From Pelomonas sp. CA6 (GTDB lineage Bacteria > Pseudomonadota > Gammaproteobacteria > Burkholderiales > Burkholderiaceae_C), in contig NZ_JAKZFD010000003.1 of assembly GCF_022549225.1 (NCBI RefSeq), positions 310,001 through 374,000 on the forward strand: a DNA stretch of 64,000 bases. The letters run 5' to 3'. Positions 1-8,353 of the stretch are shown here, piece after piece. Both the position numbers and the translations under genes were made by a program. Positions within the stretch are counted from its first letter, which is position 1; each line of letters starts with the position of its first letter. A model generated the notes under the pieces. It did no database searches. It saw only the letters and a program-made list of their open reading frames with translations, and was not told the origin of the DNA.

Positions 1-868
1 GACCCTGGCGCAGCGGCGCGGCGGGGGCGGCGAGAGAGACCGGAGACAAGGCTGGCTGCCGTCCGGCCGTGGCGACGGGTACGGTGCGGAGCAGGAAATC
101 GCGCGCTGCGCCGGCCACCGCGACGCGCTCGTTGTCCAGCGTCAGCATGTGATAGCTGTCGTGGAACCAGTGCACCTCGGGCTCGTTGCCCAGGTGCTGC
201 TGCAGGTCGCGCACGGAGCGCGGACCGGCGACATCGTCCTCGCTGGCATGCAGCACGACGGCCGGTGCGTCGATGGCCGGCAGCGCCGCCCGCACATGGC
301 GCAGCAGCCGGCTCGCCTGGTACAGCGACGCGGCCGGCAGCCGGGCGGCGCCCGCCGCCGAAACGCCCAGCTCGGACTGCATGGCCTGCGCCACCCAGGC
401 GCGCAGACGCTCGTTCTTGATGCCATAAGGCGAGGTCTCGCGGAAGCTGAGCCACTGGCGCAGCGGCGGCACATAGGCCAGCGGCAGCAGGCGGCGCCAG
501 GGCGAGACGTTCCAGCCGTCGAAGTGCAGGGTGGTGGACACCAGCAGCAGCGCCGCCGCGCGGCGCCGACGCGCCAGCGCCAGCGCCAGCGTCGCGCCCA
601 TGCTCAGCCCGCCCAGCACCACCTGGGAATGCTGCGCGGCCAGCCGGTCGTAATGGGCCTGGGCCATTTCCAGCCAGGCCTCGTAGCGTGGCACGGGCGC
701 ACGGCGTCCGTCCTCGGCGCTGACGCCGTAACCGGGCAGCGCGGGGATGTCGACCACATAGCCGGCCTCGCGCAGCACGCGGCCCAGCGGCATCAGTTCC
801 AGCGGGTTGGCGCACAGCCCATGCAGCAACAGCACGGCGGGGCGGGCGGGGTTGGGAGCGGCTTGCAT
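1..868 (-). CDS. Alpha/beta hydrolase (carboxylesterase-like), C-terminus off the left edge
   Basis: The frame is open from an ATG at 868 to the window edge, so 289 codons are visible and the stop lies outside. It reads as a serine hydrolase of the alpha/beta fold: an early HGL oxyanion-type turn (residues 16-18), the nucleophile elbow GLSMG with Ser89, an acidic residue in the ASEDD segment (D211 or D212), and the catalytic His240 in DSYHMLTLD. The arrangement resembles Est30-type carboxylesterases, which cleave short acyl esters; the real substrate is not visible. There is no signal peptide, so it is probably cytoplasmic. The last visible residues after about 265 are low-complexity Ala/Pro and may be a tail. 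It is divergent from the response regulator at 1024. Confidence 0.85.
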   Translation of the reverse strand, partial: MQAAPNPARPAVLLLHGLCANPLELMPLGRVLREAGYVVDIPALPGYGVSAEDGRRAPVPRYEAWLEMAQAHYDRLAAQHSQVVLGGLSMGATLALALARRRRAAALLLVSTTLHFDGWNVSPWRRLLPLAYVPPLRQWLSFRETSPYGIKNERLRAWVAQAMQSELGVSAAGAARLPAASLYQASRLLRHVRAALPAIDAPAVVLHASEDDVAGPRSVRDLQQHLGNEPEVHWFHDSYHMLTLDNERVAVAGAARDFLLRTVPVATAGRQPALSPVSLAAPAAPLRQG

Positions 869-916
869 GGCCGGGAGTCTCGCGGGCCTGGGTGTCTGTC
901 ACTTGTCGGCAAGCTT

Positions 917-935
917 TCAGAAACCTGTCGGAAAC
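917..935 (+). promoter_or_regulatory. Direct repeat, candidate OmpR-type operator
   Basis: TCAGAAAC (917-924) and TCGGAAAC (928-935) are two near-identical octamers whose starts are 11 bp apart, about one helical turn. That is the usual layout of OmpR/PhoB-family sites. They lie 89 bp before the response-regulator start, in the 155-bp gap shared with the divergent hydrolase, so autoregulation is a reasonable inference. A related TTGTCGGC lies at 903-910. No binding data support this. Confidence 0.35.
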
Positions 936-1023
936 AATCCGTCCGCCAGGCGCAAGCCCGCCGACAGCTGGCAGCAAGCTTGGCGCGTGACCGCGGCCAG
1001 CCGCGGACGATATGCTGTGCGAT

Positions 1024-1710
1024 ATGAGAATTTTGCTGGTCGAAGACGATGAATTGCTGGCGGAGTCCACCGCGCGGGCGCTGCGCTCGCAGTCCTGGGT
1101 GGTGGACTGCAGCGCGCGTGGCGAACCCGTGCCGCTGTCGCTGCGTCAGGACCGTTACGACCTGCTGATCCTGGACATCGGCCTGGCCGGCATCGACGGC
1201 TTCGAAACCCTGCGCCGGGTGCGGCAGCAGGGCAGCAACCTGCCGGTGCTGCTGCTGACGGCGCGCGACGCGGTCGAGGACCGCGTGCGCGGTCTCGAAG
1301 GCGGGGCGGACGACTACCTGGTCAAGCCCTTCGCGCTCAGCGAACTGGTGGCGCGTGCGCGTGCGCTGGTGCGCCGCAGCCAGGCGCGCACCGGCAACGA
1401 GCTGTGCCTGGGCCTGCTGCGCCTGGACCTGGAGGCGCGGCGCGGCTATGTCGGCGAGGAGCCGCTGGCGCTGTCCGCGCGCGAATGGGAGGTGCTGGGC
1501 TTTCTGCTCGCGCGCGCCGGCAAGGTGGTCGCCAAGGAGCAGATCGCCTCGGCCAGCAGCGGCTGGGAGCAGGGCGTCAGTGACAACGCGATCGAAGTCT
1601 GCGTTTCGCGCCTGCGCGCCAAGATCGAGCCGGCGGGTCTGCGCCTGCGCACCGTGCGCGGGCTGGGCTATCTGCTGGAGGAAGGCGGAGCCCGGGAAGG
1701 CGGGGGGTGA
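1024..1710 (+). CDS. OmpR-family response regulator (TctD/QseB type)
   Basis: A 228-residue two-domain regulator. The receiver domain has the acidic pocket E7-D8-D9, phospho-acceptor Asp51 in LILDIGL, Thr79 and Lys101 (VKPF). The C-terminal winged helix (about 125-225) ends in the usual RGLGYLL hairpin. The start at 1024 gives the canonical MRILLVEDD; an in-frame ATG at 1012 would add four unsupported residues. The stop TGA overlaps the GTG of the downstream kinase by 3 nt (GTGA), so the pair is translationally coupled. It should bind DNA after phosphorylation by that kinase. The target genes are unknown; the cytochromes downstream or the divergent hydrolase are candidates by proximity only. 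Confidence 0.93.
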   Translation: MRILLVEDDELLAESTARALRSQSWVVDCSARGEPVPLSLRQDRYDLLILDIGLAGIDGFETLRRVRQQGSNLPVLLLTARDAVEDRVRGLEGGADDYLVKPFALSELVARARALVRRSQARTGNELCLGLLRLDLEARRGYVGEEPLALSAREWEVLGFLLARAGKVVAKEQIASASSGWEQGVSDNAIEVCVSRLRAKIEPAGLRLRTVRGLGYLLEEGGAREGGG

Positions 1711-3107
1711 GCAGCACGGAGCGCTCCCCGGGGCGGCCGGCGCCCAGCCTGCGCTGGCGGCTGCTGGCCTGGCTGATCGCGCCGGTGCTGCTCACCGCGC
1801 CGCTGCTGGGCTACGGGCTGTACCGCGCGATGCTGGAGGCCGGTGTCGGCTGGCTGGACCAGTCGCTGGGCGATACCGCGCTGGCGCTGGCCAGCCTGGT
1901 GCGCGAGCGCGATGGCCAGCTGCTGGTTGAACTGTCCAGCGAGACGGACCGCGCGCTGCGCTTCGACCGCCAGGACCGGGTCTATTTCCTGGTGCTGGAT
2001 CCACGGGGGCATGTGCTGTATGGCGACCCGCAGCTGCTGGCGCTGCGCGGCAAGCTGCAGCGGCCGCTGACGCGTGGACGCCTGCGCTTCGCGGACGCGC
2101 ACCAGGAGGGCCAGGCCCTGCGCGTGGCTGCGCTGGAGGCGGCCTGTGGCGCCCAGCAAAGCTGCGCGGTCATGGTGGCCGAGACCCTGCACAAGCGCGA
2201 CGCGCTGAAGGACCAGCTGTTGCTGGCGATGGGGCTGGTCGGCGCCTCGCTGATCGGGCTGCTGGTCCTGGGCGGCGCGCTGGCCATCGGCCAGGGGCTG
2301 CAGCCGCTGGCGCGGCTGGGGGCCGAGATCGAACGCCGCGACCTGGACCGCCTGGACCCGCTGCAGGGCCCGGTCGCCACCGAGCTCAGGCCGCTGATCG
2401 CGGCCTTCAACCGCCTGTTCGAGCGCCTTCGCCATGCGGCCGCGGCGCAGCAGGAATTCCTCGCCAATGCGGCCCACCAGCTGCGCACCCCGCTGACCTC
2501 GCTGCGCACCGAGATCGACCTCGCGCTGCTGGAGCCGCACGACGCCCAGGTGGAGCCGTTGCTGCGCCGTCTGCAGACCTCGGTGGACCGCAGCGCGCGG
2601 CTGGCGCAGCAAATGCTGTCGATCGCGCGTGCCGAGTCCGAGCCGCTGGAGCAGCCGCGCCCCGTGGACCTGCGCGAGATCGCCGCCCAGGTGGCCGAGG
2701 ACTGGGTGCCGCGCGCGCTGGACGGCGACCTGGACCTGGGTTTCGAGCTGGCACCCGCACCGGCGGTGGGCCAGGCCTTCCTGCTGCGCGAGCTGCTGGA
2801 GAACCTGCTGCACAACAGCCTGAGCTATGCCGGCGCCGGGGCCCGCGTCACGGTGCGCAGCCGCTGCGAAGGCGGCGAGGCGCTGCTGGAGGTGGAGGAC
2901 AACGGCCCCGGCATCGCGCCGGCCGAGCGCGAGCGCGTGCTGCAGCGTTTCCAGCGCGGCGCGCAGACGCAAGGGTCGGGCAGCGGCCTGGGGCTGGCGA
3001 TCGCGCGCGACATCGCGCAGCGCCACGGCGGTGTGCTGGAGCTGCTGGATCCGCTGCAGGGGCAGGGCCTGCGCGTGCGGTTGCGCATGCCGCGCGCCCC
3101 GGGTTGA
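1707..3107 (+). CDS. Sensor histidine kinase (TctE/QseC type)
   Basis: A 466-residue inner-membrane kinase that starts with GTG inside the regulator stop codon. The order is: TM1 at about 17-40; a periplasmic sensor of about 130 residues of the 2CSK_N type with a Cys pair (C147, C153) that may form a disulfide; TM2 at about 171-195; HAMP; a HisKA domain with phospho-His257 in NAAHQLRTPL; and an ATPase domain with the N-box ENLLHNSLSY, G1 box EDNGPGIA and G2 box GSGLGLAIARD. All catalytic boxes are intact. TctE relatives sense tricarboxylates and QseC/PmrB relatives sense metals or hormones; nothing here fixes the ligand. Its partner is the regulator directly upstream. Confidence 0.93.
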   Translation: MSSTERSPGRPAPSLRWRLLAWLIAPVLLTAPLLGYGLYRAMLEAGVGWLDQSLGDTALALASLVRERDGQLLVELSSETDRALRFDRQDRVYFLVLDPRGHVLYGDPQLLALRGKLQRPLTRGRLRFADAHQEGQALRVAALEAACGAQQSCAVMVAETLHKRDALKDQLLLAMGLVGASLIGLLVLGGALAIGQGLQPLARLGAEIERRDLDRLDPLQGPVATELRPLIAAFNRLFERLRHAAAAQQEFLANAAHQLRTPLTSLRTEIDLALLEPHDAQVEPLLRRLQTSVDRSARLAQQMLSIARAESEPLEQPRPVDLREIAAQVAEDWVPRALDGDLDLGFELAPAPAVGQAFLLRELLENLLHNSLSYAGAGARVTVRSRCEGGEALLEVEDNGPGIAPAERERVLQRFQRGAQTQGSGSGLGLAIARDIAQRHGGVLELLDPLQGQGLRVRLRMPRAPG

Positions 3108-3174
3108 ACCCTCTCCCCCTTCGCGCGTGCGCTGCGCGCGCCCGTGGGCGATGCGCGCTGGTTACAGTGCGGCG

Positions 3175-3915
3175 ATGCGATCCATCTCAAACCCCTGGGC
3201 CGCGCTGCTCGCCAGCCTGGCTGTCCTGTGCGGCGCGTCGGTGGCGCGGGCGTCCGAACGTGTGGTGCAGGACAGCATGGCCGAGCGCGTGCAGGCCTGC
3301 GTGCTGTGCCATGGCCGCGAGGGCCGGGCGACGCCGCAGGGCTACTTTCCGCGCATCGCCGGCAAGCCAGCCGGGTACCTGTACAACCAGCTGCTGAACT
3401 TCCGCGACGGGCGCCGCCCCAATGCGACCATGGCGGGTCTGCTGCGCAACCTGTCCGACGATTACCTGCTGGAGATCGCACAGCATTTCGCCGCGCTGGA
3501 TCTGCCCTATGCGGCGCCGGCCCCAACCCCCGCGCTGTCCGCGACCGAGCAGGCGCGCGCCCGCGCGCTCGTGCTGCAGGGCGACCGCGCCCGCGAGCTG
3601 CCCGCCTGCGCGCAATGCCATGGCGAACGGCTGGGCGGCCGCCAGCCCTTCGTGCCCGGATTGCTGGGGCTGCCGCGCGACTACCTGGTGGCCCAGCTCG
3701 GGGCCTGGCAGACCGGCCAGCGCCGCGCGCAGGCGCCGGACTGCATGGCGCGCGTCGCACGCGCGCTCAAGCCCGACGAGGTGGAACTGATGGCGCGCTG
3801 GCTGGCCCAGCAGCCGGTGGCCGGTGCGCCGGAACCGGCGCGCGAGTCGCCGCTGCCCATGGACTGCGGCGGCATGGCGACGGCGCCGCAGTCCGCGAAG
3901 GAGGGCGCCCGATGA
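3175..3915 (+). CDS. Periplasmic dihaem cytochrome c (c4-like)
   Basis: A 246-residue protein with a Sec signal peptide (about 1-27, cleavage near ARA-SE) and two c-type haem sites, CVLCH (42-46) and CAQCH (145-149). The two similar halves, with GYFPRIAGKPAGYLYNQL in the first and FVPGLLGLPRDYLVAQL in the second, are the cytochrome c4 pattern; these are soluble or membrane-associated electron carriers. An in-frame ATG at 3151 is possible but would place eight extra residues before the signal peptide. The stop overlaps the start of the next cytochrome (ATGA at 3912-3915), so the two are co-translated. It probably passes electrons between the tri-haem protein and a terminal oxidase. Confidence 0.88.
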   Translation: MRSISNPWAALLASLAVLCGASVARASERVVQDSMAERVQACVLCHGREGRATPQGYFPRIAGKPAGYLYNQLLNFRDGRRPNATMAGLLRNLSDDYLLEIAQHFAALDLPYAAPAPTPALSATEQARARALVLQGDRARELPACAQCHGERLGGRQPFVPGLLGLPRDYLVAQLGAWQTGQRRAQAPDCMARVARALKPDEVELMARWLAQQPVAGAPEPARESPLPMDCGGMATAPQSAKEGAR

Positions 3916-5198
3916 GTCGCCGTCGCCTGCTCACCGGCTTCGCCGTCCTGTTGGCGCTGCTGGCCTTGCTGCCCACGCTGGGCTGGCTGCACGAACTGTG
4001 GCTGACGCGCAGCCTGGCTTCCGCGGCGCCGCTGGCGCTGCCGGCCGAGCGCGGCGCGCAGCTGCAGCGCGGCGCCTACCTGGCGCGCATCGGCAACTGC
4101 GCCGGCTGCCACACGGCCCGTGGCGGGCCAGCCTATGCCGGCGGCATGGGGCTGCAGACGCCTTTCGGCACCGTGTTCGCCAGCAACCTGACCCCGCATC
4201 CGCGCGACGGCCTGGGGGGCTGGAGCGCCGACGATTTCTGGCGCGCGCTGCACCACGGCCGCTCGCGCGACGGCCGCCTGCTCTACCCGGCCTTCCCTTA
4301 TCCCAGCATGACGCAGATGACGCGCGCCGACGCCGATGCGCTGTTCGCCTGGCTGCAGACCCTGGCGCCAGTGGAGAAGCCCAACCGGCCGCACGAGCTG
4401 GACTGGCCCTACCGCAGCCAGACCGCGCTGGCCGTCTGGCGCTTGCTCTATTTCCGCCCCGGCCAGACGCAGCCGGCCGAGATCGAGGCACCGCTGGCGC
4501 GCGGCCGCTACCTGGTGCAGGCCGTCGCCCATTGCGCCGAGTGCCACGCGCCGCGCAACCGCTGGGGCGCGCTGCAGGACCTGCCGCGCATGGACGGCGG
4601 ACTGCTGACCAACGAGATGTGGACCGCGCCGTCGCTGCACGACGCGCGCGAGGCCGGGCTCAAGGTCTGGAGCGAGGCGCAGCTGGCGCAATGGCTGCGC
4701 AGCGGCTGGTCGACGCAGGGCGTGGCGCTGGGGCCCATGGCCGGCGTGATCGGCGACAGCCTGCGCCATCTCACGGAGTCCGACGCGCGCGCCATGGCGC
4801 AATACCTGCTGAGCCTGCCGGCGGAGAACCCGCCGCGCGCCGTGCCCAAGCCGGCGCCGACGGCGCAGATGCAGCTGGGCGCGCGTGTCTACCGCGACCA
4901 TTGCGCGAGCTGCCATGGCAGCCAGGGCCAGGGGCTGGGCGCGCATGGAACGCCGGCCTACCCGGCGCTGGCGGGGAACCGGACGGCGTTGCAGGACTCA
5001 CCGCTGAACCTGCTGCAGGTGCTGGCCAATGGCGCCTATGCGGCGAGCACGCCGGCGCATCCGCGGCCCTATGGCATGCCGCCATTCCGGCATGCGCTCA
5101 GCGATGCCGAGCTGGCCGCGGTGGCCAGCTTCGTGCGCCAGTCCTGGGGCAATGCGGCCGCGGCGGTCAGCGAGCTGGAGCTGCGCCGCGTCAAGTGA
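3912..5198 (+). CDS. Membrane-anchored tri-haem cytochrome c (dehydrogenase cytochrome-subunit type)
   Basis: A 428-residue protein with an uncleaved or slowly cleaved N-terminal hydrophobic helix (about 6-24) and three CxxCH haem sites: C63-H67 (CAGCH), C208-H212 (CAECH) and C331-H335 (CASCH). Length, spacing and the TPFGTVFASNLTP segment match the tri-haem subunits of membrane alcohol, gluconate or sorbitol dehydrogenases, which move electrons from a flavin or PQQ subunit to ubiquinone. No catalytic dehydrogenase is encoded next to it, so here it may work with the c4-like cytochrome or with an enzyme encoded elsewhere. Start ATG 3912 overlaps the previous stop. Confidence 0.86.
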   Translation: MSRRRLLTGFAVLLALLALLPTLGWLHELWLTRSLASAAPLALPAERGAQLQRGAYLARIGNCAGCHTARGGPAYAGGMGLQTPFGTVFASNLTPHPRDGLGGWSADDFWRALHHGRSRDGRLLYPAFPYPSMTQMTRADADALFAWLQTLAPVEKPNRPHELDWPYRSQTALAVWRLLYFRPGQTQPAEIEAPLARGRYLVQAVAHCAECHAPRNRWGALQDLPRMDGGLLTNEMWTAPSLHDAREAGLKVWSEAQLAQWLRSGWSTQGVALGPMAGVIGDSLRHLTESDARAMAQYLLSLPAENPPRAVPKPAPTAQMQLGARVYRDHCASCHGSQGQGLGAHGTPAYPALAGNRTALQDSPLNLLQVLANGAYAASTPAHPRPYGMPPFRHALSDAELAAVASFVRQSWGNAAAAVSELELRRVK

Positions 5199-5236
5199 CG
5201 GGTGCGGCGAGCCAAGGGCCCCCAAATAGGGCCGTC

Positions 5237-5270
5237 GCCCCGCCCTTCAAGAGGGGGCGGGGCATTTGTT
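5237..5270 (+). terminator. Intrinsic terminator after the cytochrome pair
   Basis: A perfect 9-bp stem, GCCCCGCCC (5237-5245) with GGGCGGGGC (5255-5263), a 9-nt loop, then ATTTGTTTG. It lies between the second cytochrome stop and the heat-shock promoter, so it separates the two units. Confidence 0.7.
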
Positions 5271-5278
5271 TGCAGGGT

Positions 5279-5306
5279 CTTGAAGGCGGCCAGGGCCGCC
5301 CCTAGC
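5279..5306 (+). promoter_or_regulatory. Candidate sigma-32 heat-shock promoter for the hsp20 pair
   Basis: CTTGAAG (5279-5285) and CCCCTAGC (5299-5306) are separated by 13 nt. The known RpoH pattern is CTTGAAA, 11-16 nt, CCCCATNT. Location 49 bp before a small heat-shock gene and the same 13-nt spacing as the candidate before htpG support it. The -10 box is imperfect. Confidence 0.6.
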
Positions 5307-5354
5307 TGTCGGCTCATGCGGACGATGCGTCCGCGCCGACAGCCAGGAGGCCCC

Positions 5355-5795
5355 ATGTACCGTAGCTTGTTCCCCCGTGATTTGTTTGCCGAGCTCGACC
5401 GTCTGCAGCGCGATGCCGGCAGCCTGTTCGACCTGTCGCCCAGCATCCGCGGCAGCAGCCGCGGCGCCTATCCGGCGCTGAATGTGGGCAGTTCCGCCGA
5501 GGCGGTGGAGGTCTATGCCTTCGCCCCGGGTCTGGACCCGGCCAGCATCTCGGTGGACCTGGAGCGCGGTGTGCTGAGCCTGTCCGGCGAACGCGCCGCG
5601 GCGCTGCCCGCGGGCGAGGATGCCGGCACCAGCTTGCACCAGAACGAGCGCTTCTCCGGTCGCTTCCGCCGCGTCGTCAGCCTGCCCGACGACATCGACG
5701 CCGACAGCGTCAACGCCAGCTACCGTGACGGCGTTCTGCGCGTCAGCATCCGCCGCCGCGCGCCGCAGCAGGCCCGCCGCATCAACGTCCAGTGA
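5355..5795 (+). CDS. Small heat-shock protein, Hsp20 / alpha-crystallin family
   Basis: A 146-residue cytoplasmic holdase. The alpha-crystallin domain covers about 42-135, with the diagnostic YRDGVLRVSI (A-x-x-x-n-GVL) strand near the C-terminus. The N-terminal FPRDLFAELDRLQRD segment is typical of class-A bacterial Hsp20. The start is fixed by AGGAGG at 5345-5350, 4 nt before the ATG. It forms oligomers that hold unfolding proteins for DnaK/ClpB (family knowledge). It is followed after 20 nt by a second Hsp20, the common paired arrangement, and preceded by a sigma-32-like promoter. Confidence 0.93.
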   Translation: MYRSLFPRDLFAELDRLQRDAGSLFDLSPSIRGSSRGAYPALNVGSSAEAVEVYAFAPGLDPASISVDLERGVLSLSGERAAALPAGEDAGTSLHQNERFSGRFRRVVSLPDDIDADSVNASYRDGVLRVSIRRRAPQQARRINVQ

Positions 5796-5815
5796 ACGCG
5801 CAGGAGATCCCGACC

Positions 5816-6235
5816 ATGAACACCCTGACCCCGACCCCACACCAACACCCGGCTCAGCCGCAGTCGTCTTCGCCCGCGCAGACCGAGCGCGGCGCGCGTG
5901 CCGAGCCCGCGCTGCTGCCGCCGGTGGACGTCATCGAGGACGCCCAGGGCATCACCCTCTATGCCGACCTGCCCGGCGTGCCGCGCGAGCTGCTCAGCCT
6001 GCAGGTGGACGGCGACCAGTTGCTGGTCGAGGCGCAGATGCGCCTGGATCTGCCGCAGGGCCTGAGCCCCAGCCATGCCGAAGTGTCGCTGCAGCGCTAC
6101 CGGCGCGCCTTCACGCTGAGCAAGGAGCTGGATGCGCAGCAGATCTCCGCCGAACTCAGCCAGGGCGTGCTGCGCGTGCGCATCCCCAAGGCGGCGCATG
6201 CCCAGCCGCGCCGCATCCAGGTGCAGCTCGGCTGA
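5816..6235 (+). CDS. Second small heat-shock protein, Hsp20 family
   Basis: A 139-residue Hsp20 with a Pro/Gln-rich N-terminal arm (about 1-35), an alpha-crystallin domain from VDVIEDAQGITLYADLPGV to about residue 128, and the SQGVLRVRIPK strand. It lacks a clear C-terminal IxI anchor, ending in RRIQVQLG, where IQV could serve. It probably co-assembles with the Hsp20 encoded 20 nt upstream. ATG 5816 follows CAGGAG at 5801-5806; an in-frame GTG at 5792 overlaps the previous stop and is less likely. It converges on the FUSC gene with only 16 nt between stops. Confidence 0.92.
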   Translation: MNTLTPTPHQHPAQPQSSSPAQTERGARAEPALLPPVDVIEDAQGITLYADLPGVPRELLSLQVDGDQLLVEAQMRLDLPQGLSPSHAEVSLQRYRRAFTLSKELDAQQISAELSQGVLRVRIPKAAHAQPRRIQVQLG

Positions 6236-6251
6236 GCGAGCCGGAGCGGCC

Positions 6252-8348
6252 TCAGTCGCGCAGCTGCTGCAGCGCGGCCTCGGCCGCCTGGCCGGCGCGC
6301 GCGGCGTCGTCCAGGCTGACCTTGAGCCGGCGCAGCAGCCAGGGCCTGAGGTCGGTGCCCGGATCGGACATGGGCAGCAGGCTCCAGTCCTGCAGCGCCT
6401 GGATGGGGTGGGGGACCGGCTCCTGCCCCGCCAGCGCGCGCTGCAGCGCGGCCGAATGCGTGGGCAGGCGCTGCGCGATGTCGCCCAGCGCGTCGCTGCG
6501 GCGCAGCAGGCTCTGGCGCACCATGGACAGGTGGGCCATCAGCCGGTAGCCGTGGTCCAGCAGCGTGTTCAAGGCCTGTTGCGGCGGCTGCACGCGGCGC
6601 GGTTCGGCGCCGCTGCGCTTGAGCGCTGCCGACAGCGCGTCCAGCGCGTCGTAGGCCTGGCGCCGCGCCAGGCGCTGGGCCATGCCCTCGGCCGGAATCA
6701 GGGCCAGTTCGGCATAGCGCTGCAGCGCGGCGCGGGTGCGCAGCACCGCGCGCGGCAGGTTGCGCCGCTCCCAGGCCGGCAGCACATAGCTGAAGCCCCA
6801 GGCCAGCGCAGCGCCCAGCACCGTGTCCGCCAGGCGCTCGCCGATGGCCAGGCCCAGCGTGGGGTTGGCCAGATGGGCCTGCAGCAGCGCCATGATGGTG
6901 GCGGCGGTGGCCGTGATCAGGTAGCGGCGCGACACATAGGCATGGGCCAGGCCCACACAGGCCTGCAGCACCAACGCCCACAGCCAGGGCGACGGGATCT
7001 GCGCCAGCGCCAGCACCAGCGCGCAGCCCAGCACCGTGCCGGCGACGCGCAGGTTGCGCCGCGCCAGGGTCTGGTCCAGGCTGCCGCGCAGCACCACGGC
7101 CACCGACAGCACCAGCCAGTGCGGATGCGAGGCCCAGGGCAGCACCAGCGCGATCGCATAGGCGCAGGACAGCGCCAGCGCGCTGCGCAGCGCATGGCGC
7201 AGCACCGGTGAGTCCAGGTGCAGCTGGGCGCTCAGCGCAGCCAGCGGCCAGCCTTCCGGCGCGGTGAACTGGCGCAGCTGCGCGGCCTCCAGCGGCAGCG
7301 GCGGCGGCGGGCGCGACGGGTCCAGCAGCGCCACCATCGCGTTCAGCTCCACATCCAGATGCCGCAGCCGGTCCTGCAGCGCCAGCTGCAGGCGCTGGCG
7401 GGTGTCCTGCGGCGGCAGGGCCTGCCAGTCAGGCGCGCGCGGCACCGGCGCCGGCGCGGCGCGGCCGTCCAGCAGCGCGTCGCGGCAGTGCTGCAGCGTC
7501 AGCGCCATGTCGCGCAGGCGCTGCACCAGCGTGTCGCGCAGGCGCTGGCCCACCGGGTCTTCGCCCAGCAGCTCCAGGTCCAGCCGGCTCGCCAGTAGCA
7601 GGTCGCGCAGCTCGATCGCATGCAGCAGCAGCGCCGCCTCGCGCGGGCATTGCTGGGCGTCGGGGAAGAGCAGGTCGCGCGCGGCCTGCAACTGCTCGGC
7701 CAGCTGCGATTCATTGCCCAGCCAGTCGTTCATCGCCGCGGCGCCGCCGCCGCTGGACAGCAGGGCGGCGCGGCCGGTCAGCAGCTGGGCCAGCCCGTCC
7801 AGCGCCTGGGCCAGCGCGAGCACGCGGTAGCGCCGCTGCAGCAGCCGGCTGCTCAGGCCCGCCCAACCCAGGTAGAGCAGCACACCGGTGCCGCAGGCGC
7901 CCAACACCAGCGGCCAGGGCAGCGCGGGCCAGGACAGCGCGAACACCAGCGCCAGGATGGGCGCGAAGGAGACGGCCGCGGCGCGCAGCCCCCAGCTCAG
8001 GCACAGCGCGCCGACCAAGCCCACGCCGCCGACCAGCAGCGCCACCGCGGCGGCCCAGGGGTCCAGCAGCGTGGCCAGCACGCTGCTGCCCAGCGCCAGC
8101 AGCCCGCCGGTGGCGACGCGCTTGAGGTTGCGACGCGGATGGCCGGGCGTGTCGGCCAGGCTGGCGACGATGGCCGCGGCCATCGCCAGCTGGGCCGCCA
8201 TCGCGGCCTGGGCGCCGGGCCACAGCGCGGCGACCAGGGCATGGACCAGCGCCACGCCCAGCGCGACGCTGAGTCCGTTCCAGACGTGCGCGGGCCAGCG
8301 CCGCGTGCGGGCCCTCAGCCCCGCCGGCGTTCCGGGGGGCGTGCCCAC
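6252..8348 (-). CDS. FUSC-family inner-membrane protein (YccS/YhfK-like)
   Basis: A 698-residue polytopic protein with the two-part FUSC design: about six TM helices in the N-terminal half (from WNGLSVALGVALVHALVAAL), a long helical cytoplasmic region, and a second set of about six helices in the C-terminal half (LRHALRSALALSCAYAIALVLPW onward), then a helical cytoplasmic tail. FUSC proteins include aromatic-acid efflux pumps (AaeB) and proteins of unknown role. It begins within a few nt of the cphA stop. GTG 8348 is chosen; TTG 8357, overlapping the cphA stop, is an alternative because AGGAAG sits just before it. Coupling to cphA suggests a role in cyanophycin metabolism or in transport of a related compound, which is inference. 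Confidence 0.82.
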   Translation of the reverse strand: MGTPPGTPAGLRARTRRWPAHVWNGLSVALGVALVHALVAALWPGAQAAMAAQLAMAAAIVASLADTPGHPRRNLKRVATGGLLALGSSVLATLLDPWAAAVALLVGGVGLVGALCLSWGLRAAAVSFAPILALVFALSWPALPWPLVLGACGTGVLLYLGWAGLSSRLLQRRYRVLALAQALDGLAQLLTGRAALLSSGGGAAAMNDWLGNESQLAEQLQAARDLLFPDAQQCPREAALLLHAIELRDLLLASRLDLELLGEDPVGQRLRDTLVQRLRDMALTLQHCRDALLDGRAAPAPVPRAPDWQALPPQDTRQRLQLALQDRLRHLDVELNAMVALLDPSRPPPPLPLEAAQLRQFTAPEGWPLAALSAQLHLDSPVLRHALRSALALSCAYAIALVLPWASHPHWLVLSVAVVLRGSLDQTLARRNLRVAGTVLGCALVLALAQIPSPWLWALVLQACVGLAHAYVSRRYLITATAATIMALLQAHLANPTLGLAIGERLADTVLGAALAWGFSYVLPAWERRNLPRAVLRTRAALQRYAELALIPAEGMAQRLARRQAYDALDALSAALKRSGAEPRRVQPPQQALNTLLDHGYRLMAHLSMVRQSLLRRSDALGDIAQRLPTHSAALQRALAGQEPVPHPIQALQDWSLLPMSDPGTDLRPWLLRRLKVSLDDAARAGQAAEAALQQLRD

Positions 8349-8353
8349 GGGAG

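Noticed and set aside
1668-3026. A 452-codon frame opposite the histidine kinase
   Set aside because: Antisense shadow with Arg/Gln/Ala-biased composition; the plus-strand kinase has every conserved box.
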